A DNA stretch of 64,000 nt, from contig CAXXHN010000001.1 of NCBI GenBank assembly GCA_963663735.2, positions 806,001 through 870,000 of the forward strand. The letters run 5' to 3'. Positions 50,818-58,895 of this stretch are shown piece by piece (the first letter of the stretch is position 1; every line of letters starts with the position of its first letter). Made by a program: the position numbers and the translations under genes. This DNA comes from G963663735 sp963663735 (GTDB lineage: Bacteria > Acidobacteriota > UBA6911 > RPQK01 > JAPXNP01). The notes under the pieces are model-generated. The model was given only the letters and a program-made list of their open reading frames with translations. It ran no database searches and was not told the origin of the DNA.

Positions 50818-51561
50818 TTATTCTGGAGAAGTAAAATCCGAAAAATCATATCCAAAAAATTCCAGCTCAAATCTATACTTTTTCTCGACTATCTTCCTGG
50901 TCTCCTGATCATAATAATCTTTGATCGGTACAGAACAGTCCCGTATACCACTCTTCAGACTGCGAATTAATCCTGGCAAAAATTCCACATTAACCTCTTC
51001 GCAAACTTGTTTTATGCCGTTTTCCAGATCTTCATAACGGATGAAATAGTCCATACAGATTTTCTCATCAATCAGATATTTGTCCCGGTCAATAATTTCT
51101 CCGCCATTTCTAATCCAGTTTCTGAACCTCTCAATAGGGCTATCCCCTGAAATACTCGATTCCATCAACACAAATCCATCATAAGGCACGAATTTTAGAC
51201 CTGTCTTAAGATTGTTCAACCCCCTCTTTTCAGTATTTCTGTCAAAGGCGGCAAAACCGGAAACCAGTTTTTCGAATGGATTACGAATTGCGCAGAATTT
51301 GAAATAGCTGTCCCAAATTTCCTCACCAATCTGCTCTTTTATAAGGGCAGCCGGCATATGATTAAACCATTTTTTAGTTCCTTGAGGGTTTTTACCCCTG
51401 TATCCAACGATCCCGGTTTCAGTTACATATTCATCTCTGTTCCCGACCTGGGGCAACTCTCCTGCAGGCAGGCAAAACGGTTCAAAATAAACCTCCACAG
51501 AAGTGCTGGCTGTCTTAAAAGTTTTCGTATATATAAACTCTCTTCTGTGACTTACTAACAT
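50818..51561 (-). CDS. Sulfotransferase, Sulfotransfer_2 type
   Basis: A 247-residue protein. P-loop FIYTKTFKTASTSVEVYF (residues about 8-25) and 3'-phosphate strand FKFCAIRNPFEKLVSGFAAF with Arg, as in carbohydrate sulfotransferases. FNHMPAALIKEQIGEEIWDSY between them is also family-typical. A start at 51561 (ATG) gives a short lead before the P-loop; the ATG at 51603 is in frame and cannot be excluded. First sulfotransferase after the Fkp-like gene, 116-158 bases downstream of it. Confidence 0.82.
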   Translation of the reverse strand: MLVSHRREFIYTKTFKTASTSVEVYFEPFCLPAGELPQVGNRDEYVTETGIVGYRGKNPQGTKKWFNHMPAALIKEQIGEEIWDSYFKFCAIRNPFEKLVSGFAAFDRNTEKRGLNNLKTGLKFVPYDGFVLMESSISGDSPIERFRNWIRNGGEIIDRDKYLIDEKICMDYFIRYEDLENGIKQVCEEVNVEFLPGLIRSLKSGIRDCSVPIKDYYDQETRKIVEKKYRFELEFFGYDFSDFTSPE

Positions 51562-51719
51562 AACTGCATCATAATCAATATCCAGCAGAAAGGACACAAG
51601 CATCCATCAGGAAAAATCAGAAGAAAGTATCCATTGCAGTTCAGGGTACCCACCCTTGAACCCCATGGTCAATCATGAAAAATTGACTATCAAGAGTGCA
51701 ATATATTTTGACATAATCC

Positions 51720-54620
51720 TCAACTCCGGCTCACCTGGAACCCCCGGTGGGAAAGCTGGAAGTCCACGAATCTAGCCTTGTTGTTCGGGGGATTCGCTGT
51801 CAACAGGGCTCTGATCTTTCCTGCGGAATACACATCACTGGCAAAAATGAGCAGGTACCCTCCCCCTCCCGCTCCACCCATGGTGCAGGCCTTGATATAG
51901 GGTTTTATGGATTTAATAATGTTGCTTACCTCAGGTGGATTCGTTCCCGGATCAAGTTCCTGCTTAAGTTTCCATCCCCGGCGTACCGCTTCGCAGACCA
52001 GATCCATATCCCCTTTCTGCAGGGCGTCACTTGTGAACAAGGCATTCATCCCGATGTCATGAAGGCATCTCATATGCTCACCCTTATTGAGGAAAACTCT
52101 CCGAACTACTCCCTCCAGGATGCCGTGGGCGATCCTGGTGATACCCGTGTAATAGAGCAATACAGTCACATTAGCCCGGGACTGATCAAAACAGCTATCC
52201 GGAAGAGTCCTGATAGAAACCCTCTGCTCCAGGCCCGGTTCTGATTCGATCAGCTTGATTCCACCGTACATGCCTCCCACCTGGTCCTGCCAGCCCCCGC
52301 CCAGGTTCATCATCTGCTCAACAGCAAGCGTCCTGCTATAAATGTCATCTTTGCTCCAGTTAAGGCCACAAAGCTCACTCAGAGTTCCGAGAATTATTGA
52401 AGCCAGAATACTGCTGGTCCCCAGTCCCGATCCCTTGGGCAGGGCGGCAACCATGCTCAGCTCAATTCCACCCCCAATCAAGGTTTCGAGGAGGTGACGC
52501 AAGGACCTGAAGTTGCTCCGCACATTGAATTCAGGGGAAAAACCCGCCAGCTCAAGGCAGGCACGGGCAATCCCGAAGCCGCCTCCCAGCCGACCTCTGG
52601 CTAATATTTCATCAAAGGTTTCAATCTTTTCATCCAGGCCCAGATCAAGTGAACGCAGTAATATCCTGGGCTCTTTGGAAATACGCGCAAAAGCCTGAAC
52701 CGGAGATTGATCATTCAAATCGACAGCCAGATTGACAACCCTGCCGCCATAATAAAGGCAGTAAGGCGGGGTATCGGTCCATCCTCCTGCAAGGTCAAGA
52801 CGAACGGGGCTCCTAACCCATACAATCTGATCTTCCTGGACATTGCGAGCCGGTGACTGGGGTTCTGTTCTTGCCTGATCAATTAATAACTTGCGTAATC
52901 CCGAAAATGCCTCCTTATCCTGTTTGCCGGCTTCTTCGGAATCCTTATTGACTCGGCCCAATTCCGATGACAACATACAGAAACTGATCTCTTCCAGGCC
53001 GTTTCCCGATCCATAATGTTCTTTCAGGAATCCAAAACTACCAGTGAGTTTTGCCACTTCACTCAGATCATAGTTGTCCAGGTTAAAATTTCGTTTTCCT
53101 TCCCGGACTTCCTTTTCCAGCCTGCTCTGCCTGACATCAAAATTCCTGCGGAAATCAGACCTGTGCAGCAGGTCCCGGCCGGAAATCCTGGGCGACTCAA
53201 GCCACTGTTTTCTTAACACTTCGCTGCTTTGAGGGTCCTTATCAATCATCCACTGGATGAATTCTTCACTTGCTTTTTCCGGATCAACCAGGGGAAACAG
53301 TCCGGCATCAAGGATATCGCAGCCAGTTTCAATTCCGGTGTCTTCAAGTTTTATACCCCGGGCATCCATCCATCCCAGAGCTTCCCTTCCCATCCAGATT
53401 ATTCCCTCTGATTCCACGGTCCCCCTGAAACTGTCATTAAACCCATAATTTCTGATACACCAGGACCCATCTATGTGTTGAAAATCCAAACAGCTTCCTG
53501 GAGGCAGTACCAGTTTCCAGTTGTTTTCAGGGATATTAGTCAGAACATGTTTCTCTGATAAACTCCATCCTGCCGGAACAACCGAATTATCAATCCAAAT
53601 CCAGCGGTTCGAATTGGTGAATTGGCAGCCGATATCTGAATGCATTACTACCGGAGCAACTTGGCGTGAGTCAGTCGCTGCGCTATCGAAGCTCTTTCGA
53701 GACGACTGGCTTCTAAGCTGATTAACTGAAGCCAGCAGGCTTCGACTGGTGCCGAAATGATAAAAAGATGCATGGTCCAGCGATATGACAGCCGAAGTCA
53801 GGCGTTCTATCTCAGGATCAGGTTTTCCCGGGTTTTTTCCCAGGGCTCTTCCAAAATCATTATAAATATTGTATGTTTCCGGTAATCCATTTCTGAATTC
53901 AGAACTCTCAAAATCCCATCCGCATTTTTGCAGCACCACCTCTATCGCCTTCAGGCTGAAAAGCCAAATCCCTGAGTCCAGGCTATAGGTCTCCCATTTA
54001 TCCAACTGGTTCAGCTCTTCCACGGTAGGTTTTTGCAGGAATCTGTTTATCATTTCGGAGTGGCCATACCTGGTGACCAGTACGCCATGCCGCGACGCAT
54101 CTTCCGGGGAAACCGGCAGGCCGAAAATCAGGACATCTACTTCCGGTATGCCCGGAAGATAACTCCTGTTCACAATGAGGGTATCTCCACAGCAGGCCAT
54201 CAGGCAATAGCTATCAGGAACCTGACCCAGGATGGACCTGAAGGTACGACACTGCAGGTTAAAAAGGTGCTGGATGGGGTACTGCCCTGGAATACCAGGC
54301 AATTCCGGGACTGTGATCAAAGGCTTGCCCGCCGGGGCGTAGGCTGGAAGGCGTCGGCTCTCCCCGCTTCCGTGTATCATCAGCCGAGGTCCTGAGCCAA
54401 GCCATTCTGCAAAACCTACAGATTCTCTCCCCGTTTTCCGGACCTGCCTCCAGGCCTCCGCAAGCATCCATGCTGTGCCCCCACCTGATCCCAGTTGCTT
54501 TCCTCTTGGGTCAGATGACGTAAAAAGCTTTCCGCAGTTTGCGGAAACAACTCCCATATACTCATGCAGCGAAGGATTATCCGGCAGCGACAATAAGACT
54601 TCTGGCTCAAAATTAGACAT
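51720..54620 (-). CDS. fkp: Fkp-like bifunctional L-fucokinase/fucose-1-phosphate guanylyltransferase
   Basis: A 966-residue protein matching Bacteroides Fkp in length and layout. The N-terminal half is a fucose-1-phosphate guanylyltransferase (PF07959-type): FTSSDPRGKQLGSGGGTAW near residues 32-50 is the nucleotide-binding loop. The C-terminal half (about 600-966) is a GHMP kinase: PVRLDLAGGWTDTPPYC, LPKGSGLGTSSILASIILG (ATP loop, about residue 743) and CTMGGAGGGGYLLIFA. The enzyme phosphorylates free L-fucose and makes GDP-L-fucose, a donor for surface glycans. As the first gene of a 19-kb operon it indicates fucose in the product, although no known fucosyltransferase family is obvious downstream. 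A related GHMP/nucleotidyltransferase pair acting on another sugar is possible. Confidence 0.82.
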   Translation of the reverse strand: MSNFEPEVLLSLPDNPSLHEYMGVVSANCGKLFTSSDPRGKQLGSGGGTAWMLAEAWRQVRKTGRESVGFAEWLGSGPRLMIHGSGESRRLPAYAPAGKPLITVPELPGIPGQYPIQHLFNLQCRTFRSILGQVPDSYCLMACCGDTLIVNRSYLPGIPEVDVLIFGLPVSPEDASRHGVLVTRYGHSEMINRFLQKPTVEELNQLDKWETYSLDSGIWLFSLKAIEVVLQKCGWDFESSEFRNGLPETYNIYNDFGRALGKNPGKPDPEIERLTSAVISLDHASFYHFGTSRSLLASVNQLRSQSSRKSFDSAATDSRQVAPVVMHSDIGCQFTNSNRWIWIDNSVVPAGWSLSEKHVLTNIPENNWKLVLPPGSCLDFQHIDGSWCIRNYGFNDSFRGTVESEGIIWMGREALGWMDARGIKLEDTGIETGCDILDAGLFPLVDPEKASEEFIQWMIDKDPQSSEVLRKQWLESPRISGRDLLHRSDFRRNFDVRQSRLEKEVREGKRNFNLDNYDLSEVAKLTGSFGFLKEHYGSGNGLEEISFCMLSSELGRVNKDSEEAGKQDKEAFSGLRKLLIDQARTEPQSPARNVQEDQIVWVRSPVRLDLAGGWTDTPPYCLYYGGRVVNLAVDLNDQSPVQAFARISKEPRILLRSLDLGLDEKIETFDEILARGRLGGGFGIARACLELAGFSPEFNVRSNFRSLRHLLETLIGGGIELSMVAALPKGSGLGTSSILASIILGTLSELCGLNWSKDDIYSRTLAVEQMMNLGGGWQDQVGGMYGGIKLIESEPGLEQRVSIRTLPDSCFDQSRANVTVLLYYTGITRIAHGILEGVVRRVFLNKGEHMRCLHDIGMNALFTSDALQKGDMDLVCEAVRRGWKLKQELDPGTNPPEVSNIIKSIKPYIKACTMGGAGGGGYLLIFASDVYSAGKIRALLTANPPNNKARFVDFQLSHRGFQVSRS

Positions 54621-55005
54621 AGTAAAAATCTGATCAAACCGGTCTCTGCAACTGAAGAAACAAATGGAAATAACAGAGTTTGCTACTACTAATCATTCCT
54701 TGCAAAACCAGGATTAACATAATTAAAATATTGAAAAGTATAGATAATCATCCTGACCAATAAGGGTGATTGTTATTACATTTCCAATATTTTATTCTAA
54801 ATACCCGGTGAAAATTGCGGAACTGCCCCCGCCCCAAAATGTCACTTCCAACAGTCTCTCAAAGCATTAAATCCAACTCCCCGGCATGATTGATACCCTG
54901 ACAAATATCGGGGATCAGTAGTGAATCCGCCGCTACTGTATTACTATTAAGCAGTATAGTACGGATTTTGTATCGATCATTTAAAAATTACACGCTGGAT
55001 TCAAA
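54621..55005. other. Divergent AT-rich regulatory region of the glycan locus
   Basis: About 385 AT-rich bases between fkp and the + strand pair. It must hold the promoters of both units. I see no convincing ops/JUMPstart element (GGCGGTAG). An imperfect inverted repeat occupies 54924-54967. Confidence 0.55.
54924..54967 (+). promoter_or_regulatory. Imperfect inverted repeat followed by TTTTG (possible attenuator)
   Basis: Outer arms AATCCG (54924-54929) and CGGATT (54962-54967), inner CTACTG / CAGTA-type pairing, followed by TTTTG. It lies 38 bases before the first codon of the + strand unit and could act as a leader terminator or operator. Pairing is imperfect, so this is tentative. Confidence 0.3.
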
Positions 55006-55521
55006 TTGAAGAATACAACGACGGAGAACTCAGACTCAAATCAGAACCATATGGTTCAACAGGAAAGAAAAATTCTGCTCCTCAAGGACCTGTTAGACAG
55101 GATCAGCGCTCATGCGGCAGGCTTGGAGAAAAAACTGGGCGGAATAGAGGAGGAAACTGACTCTTTACGAAGATCCGCAGAGTACTGGGAACATGAAGCC
55201 ACCCAGCTTCGCATGGCCCTCAACGAACTTTACAACAGCCGCTCCTGGAAAATCACCCTGCCGATAAGGTTATTTTCCCGGCTGATCCGCTGGCTGTTCC
55301 GTCTCCCCTCCCGGGCCATGCGGAGACCGGGCCGGAAGGACAGGGCATTCGGCACAGGTCAGAATCCGGATTCCAGTTCCATCAAGCAAAACCGGGTCCG
55401 TCAAAAAAACCGCAACCGGACTGAACCAACCGAACTGAGTCCTCGTGAAACTGAAATCTACAATGAGCTCAGGCAGGTAATAGATAAAAAAAGAACGGGG
55501 ACTGATGCGGATAATAATTGA
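55006..55521 (+). CDS. Small coiled-coil protein with SRSWKITLP motif
   Basis: A 171-residue protein. Residues about 20-75 form a coiled coil (LLLKDLLDRISAHAAGLEKK and following), then the motif NSRSWKITLPIRLFSRLIRW (about 78-97) and a strongly basic, Arg/Pro-rich stretch. The tail is hydrophilic. Motif and order match the 29445-30308 protein and many partners or appendices of glycosyltransferases. The start is a TTG at 55006 or the ATG at 55051; neither has a clear ribosome-binding site. It overlaps the double-GT4 gene by 17 bases, so it is very probably its partner. Confidence 0.6.
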   Translation: MKNTTTENSDSNQNHMVQQERKILLLKDLLDRISAHAAGLEKKLGGIEEETDSLRRSAEYWEHEATQLRMALNELYNSRSWKITLPIRLFSRLIRWLFRLPSRAMRRPGRKDRAFGTGQNPDSSSIKQNRVRQKNRNRTEPTELSPRETEIYNELRQVIDKKRTGTDADNN

Positions 55522-58135
55522 CTTGCAGGGAGCCCAGACGGAAAGCAGGTATCGGGGTATTGGCCGGTACTCAACATCACTCGCCTTGGCCATAACCCGC
55601 AACAGGGGAAAACATGATATCTGGCTGGCCCTGAATGGAGCCTTTCCGGAAACGGTCCCTGAAATCCGCCGAGCCTTCCGGGACCTGATCCCCGCGGACC
55701 GGATCCGCGTTTTTCAGCCTCCAATCCCCGTCGCAGCAAAATATCCGGGGATCGAAGGGCGGACCAGGGCGGCGGAACTGATCCGTGAATATTTTCTGGC
55801 CCAGCTGCATCCGGATATAGTCCTGGTCACCAGTATGGTTGAGGGTTACACGAATGACGCCGTTACATCTGTTGGATCCTTTGTTTCAGGAAGCAGAACA
55901 GCCGCAATACACTATGATCTGATCCCCTTGCTTAACCAGGAAGAATATTTGCGTGTGGACAGCTTCAGGGACTATTACTACCGGAAACTGGAACATCTCA
56001 GGAATTCCGGACTGCTCCTGGCTATTTCTGAAAGTACCAGACAAGAGGCGTTGGCAAGCCCTGAACTGGAAAACAAGCTGGTGGTCAATATTTCCTCGGC
56101 CGTGGATTCGAATTTCAGGCCTCTCTCCCTTTCAGAACAGCAAAAAAAGAATTTCCTGGATAGCTATGGAATCAAAAAGAAAATGATCCTCTATGTCCCG
56201 GGAGGATTTGACCAAAGGAAAAACTTCGCCCGGCTCTTTGAGGCCTATTCAGGCATGCCGTCAAGAATGCGCCGGGAACATCAGCTGGTCATTGTGGGCA
56301 AAACCAAGGAAACCGCACGAAACCACTTGCATCAGTTCCAAAAAAAATCCGGTCTGAAAAAAAATGAACTGGTACTCACAGGTTATGTTCCCGACAATGA
56401 CCTAATCCTTTTCTACAACACAGCCGATCTCTGCGTGTGCCCTTCAATCCATGAGGGCTTCGGGCTCCCGGTACTGGAAGCCATGGCCTGCGGTGCTCCC
56501 GTGATTGGATCAAATACCTCCAGTATTCCTGAAGTGATCAACTATGAAGAAGCCTTGTTTGATCCTTATTCGACGAATTCAATAACAGACTGTCTCGTAA
56601 AGTACCTGCAAAATGAAAACAGAAGAGCTGATCTTCGAGAGCATGGCTTAAAGCAGGCAAAGAATTTCTCATGGGACTCAACAGCCAAAGCTGCTCTCAG
56701 GGCTTGCGAGGATCTGTATTCCAAACAGACTCATGAAGCCCGAAATGGCCTCCGGAAAACAAATTGCCAAAACAGAGCTAAGCTTGACCCTCCAGTCGAA
56801 TCCCAGGAGCTATGCCTGCCGCTCAACCGGGAAAGACTGCTGCGTCTAATTGCCGAAATCAAAAACCTGCCCCCGGAAGAGGAATCCCTGCGGCAGCTGT
56901 CCCGGTCAATTTCCGCAACAGTTCCCGCTGAAACAAATCAGAAACAACTACTGATCGATATTTCTTCAATTAATAAAGAAGACATCAAAACAGGCATCCA
57001 GCGGCTAGTCCGGGCTCAGCTTGTCGAACTAATTCACAACCCCCCGGCTGGGTTTAACGTCGAAGTTGTGTACTTAAGCGAAAGGGGCGGCCGATGGCAC
57101 TATCGATACGCCAGATCCTTCCTCTGTTCCCTGCTGGGGGTAAGAAAGCTGCAGCTGCCGGATGGCCCTGCGGATTTAAACAGGGGCGATATCCTTTACA
57201 TACCCGACTATTCCCTACTGGACCTGTTAAAAGCCGCAGAGACTGGATTAATTCAGCAGCTGAAAGAAACAGGGGTATTCATCAGCTTTGTTGTTCATGA
57301 CCTGCTTCCTATTCTCAGGCCGGAATGTTTCACTGACTGGATTGATACCCTCCATGAAAAATGGCTCAAGGCAGTTACTGAATTTTCCGACCAGATAATC
57401 TGCGTCTCTGGTTCTGTCGCCGCAGAGCTCACTGCCTGGCTGGAACGCGAAAATCCGCTTAGACTGATGGATTTGAAAATTGAGTTTATCCATCACGGGG
57501 CCGATATCGAAGCTTCCCTTCCTTCCCATGGCCTCCCCGGGGAAACACCGGAAATGATTCAAACCTTGACTTCGAATCCCAGTTTCCTCATGGTAGGCAC
57601 ATTGGAACCCCGCAAAGGTCACCTGCAGGCTATTGCGGCTTTCGAGCTTCTGTGGGCTGAAAACAAGAATGTCAACCTCATCCTTATCGGCAGGGAATGC
57701 TGGACTCATCTCCCTGACAGCGAAAGAAGAACTGCTCCTGAAATAGTGAAAAAAATCCAGACGCATGAGCAACTGGACAAACGTCTGTTCTGGTTTAAAG
57801 AAGCCAGTGACGAATTTCTCCTGAAAGCCTATAAAAATTCCACCTGTTTGCTCTTTGCCAGTGAGGGGGAAGGCTTCGGCCTGCCCTTGATCGAAGCCGC
57901 GCGCCAGGGCCTTCCCATAATAGCCCGGGACATTCCGGTTTTCCGGGAAATCGCCGAAGACAACGCCCACTACTTCAATGGACTGGAGCCTGAGGACCTG
58001 GCCAGAGGAGTCCGAAAATGGCTGGATCTTTACCAGAGAGGAGAGCATCCATCATCTCATGGAATAAGGTGGCTCAGCTGGAAAGAAAATGTGGAGCAGC
58101 TCAAAAAAATATTGATGACTGGGGCCGTGGCATAA
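55505..58135 (+). CDS. Double GT4 (GT-B fold) glycosyltransferase
   Basis: An 876-residue protein with two complete GT4 domains. Domain 1 at about 1-400: IIIDLQGAQTESRYRGIGRY (acceptor side), LYVPGGFDQRKNFARLFEAY and SIHEGFGLPVLEAMACGAPV (E-x7-E donor site). Domain 2 at about 478-876: LLIDISSINKEDIKTGIQRL, FLMVGTLEPRKGHLQAIAAF and EGEGFGLPLIEAARQGLPI. Both have the E-x7-E motif, so both are probably active and could add two sugars in turn. It resembles WbdA/mannosyltransferase-like tandem enzymes of O-antigen loci; the sugar is not deducible. Ends the glycan locus on this side. Confidence 0.88.
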   Translation: MRIIIDLQGAQTESRYRGIGRYSTSLALAITRNRGKHDIWLALNGAFPETVPEIRRAFRDLIPADRIRVFQPPIPVAAKYPGIEGRTRAAELIREYFLAQLHPDIVLVTSMVEGYTNDAVTSVGSFVSGSRTAAIHYDLIPLLNQEEYLRVDSFRDYYYRKLEHLRNSGLLLAISESTRQEALASPELENKLVVNISSAVDSNFRPLSLSEQQKKNFLDSYGIKKKMILYVPGGFDQRKNFARLFEAYSGMPSRMRREHQLVIVGKTKETARNHLHQFQKKSGLKKNELVLTGYVPDNDLILFYNTADLCVCPSIHEGFGLPVLEAMACGAPVIGSNTSSIPEVINYEEALFDPYSTNSITDCLVKYLQNENRRADLREHGLKQAKNFSWDSTAKAALRACEDLYSKQTHEARNGLRKTNCQNRAKLDPPVESQELCLPLNRERLLRLIAEIKNLPPEEESLRQLSRSISATVPAETNQKQLLIDISSINKEDIKTGIQRLVRAQLVELIHNPPAGFNVEVVYLSERGGRWHYRYARSFLCSLLGVRKLQLPDGPADLNRGDILYIPDYSLLDLLKAAETGLIQQLKETGVFISFVVHDLLPILRPECFTDWIDTLHEKWLKAVTEFSDQIICVSGSVAAELTAWLERENPLRLMDLKIEFIHHGADIEASLPSHGLPGETPEMIQTLTSNPSFLMVGTLEPRKGHLQAIAAFELLWAENKNVNLILIGRECWTHLPDSERRTAPEIVKKIQTHEQLDKRLFWFKEASDEFLLKAYKNSTCLLFASEGEGFGLPLIEAARQGLPIIARDIPVFREIAEDNAHYFNGLEPEDLARGVRKWLDLYQRGEHPSSHGIRWLSWKENVEQLKKILMTGAVA

Positions 58136-58212
58136 AAGGGGTGCTTTTTAACAATCCCAGGCGGGATCGTAAGATTGCCGCCCTTCCATGGCTCCGTCTC
58201 TCTTCCACCCCG

Positions 58213-58229
58213 CGGCACTTCCAGTGCCG
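58213..58229. repeat. Intergenic hairpin with TCC loop between convergent genes
   Basis: Perfect 7-bp arms CGGCACT / AGTGCCG around TCC between the ends of the double-GT4 gene and maf. No T-run follows on either side. Confidence 0.65.
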
Positions 58230-58260
58230 AGACTGATAAAACCCGGAACATCAATTATCA

Positions 58261-58281
58261 GACGTAAACCGTCAACCGTAA
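58261..58281. repeat. 7-nt-period array overlapping the maf 3' end
   Basis: GACGTAA, ACCGTCA, ACCGTAA. The maf stop codon and last two codons lie inside it. Confidence 0.65.
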
Positions 58282-58895
58282 ATAGCTTCCCTGGCCGGGC
58301 AGATTCCCGGGACAGGTACGGTCTCCACTCCTGCCAGATTGAGGTGCCTGACCACGGCGCAGAGAGGAAACCCAACAACGTTGGGATAACACCCTTTAAT
58401 TGAATGTACCAGCTTACCGCCAAGACCCTGGATGGCATAGGCTCCGGCTTTATCCATGGGTTCGCCGGTGGCTATATATTCCCGGATTTCGGTGTCTGTG
58501 TAATCATTCATAAGTACACTGGTTGATTCATGAAAGAGATACTCCCTTGATCCAACCGAAGCCAGGATGGCCACTGCCGTAATGACTGAGTGGACTTCAC
58601 CCCTCAGCTCTTTCAGGATAGACTCGGCATGCCGGTCATTTTCCGGTTTACCCAGGAGGCGGCCCCTGAAAAAAATCACCGTGTCTGCGGCAACAATTAC
58701 TGATCCTTCAGCGGATCTCCCGGCAACATCCCGGGCTTTGGCCAGCGCGGCCCGTTCCACCGAATCGACTGAGGCGTCCGCAAAAAACGCAGTCTCATCC
58801 ACAAAACTGGTTTGAACCAGGAAATCTTTCAGGACCAGGGATAACAATTCCCTGCGCCGGGGTGATGCTGAAGCGAGAATGACAGGGTAATTCAT
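58272..58895 (-). CDS. maf: Maf/YhdE-type nucleoside triphosphate pyrophosphatase
   Basis: A 207-residue house-cleaning pyrophosphatase (dTTP/UTP type). Family marks: ILASASPRRRELLSLVL at the N-terminus, DTVIFFRGRLLGKPENDRHA (with the metal and substrate residues), GEVHSVITAVAI, and AGAYAIQGLGGKLVHSIKGCYPNVVGFPL (landmark DKAGAYAIQGLGG). It hydrolyses non-canonical or modified nucleotides and has been linked to cell-division arrest. Its start overlaps the stop of the symporter gene by four bases. Confidence 0.92.
   Translation of the reverse strand: MNYPVILASASPRRRELLSLVLKDFLVQTSFVDETAFFADASVDSVERAALAKARDVAGRSAEGSVIVAADTVIFFRGRLLGKPENDRHAESILKELRGEVHSVITAVAILASVGSREYLFHESTSVLMNDYTDTEIREYIATGEPMDKAGAYAIQGLGGKLVHSIKGCYPNVVGFPLCAVVRHLNLAGVETVPVPGICPAREAIYG

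Noticed and set aside
32588..55005. Glycan region as a mobile island
   Set aside because: It is AT-richer in places, but no transposase, integrase, flanking direct repeat or tRNA junction was seen, so transfer remains only a possibility.
54621..55005. ops/JUMPstart element for RfaH control
   Set aside because: No GGCGGTAG core found on either strand in the divergent region.
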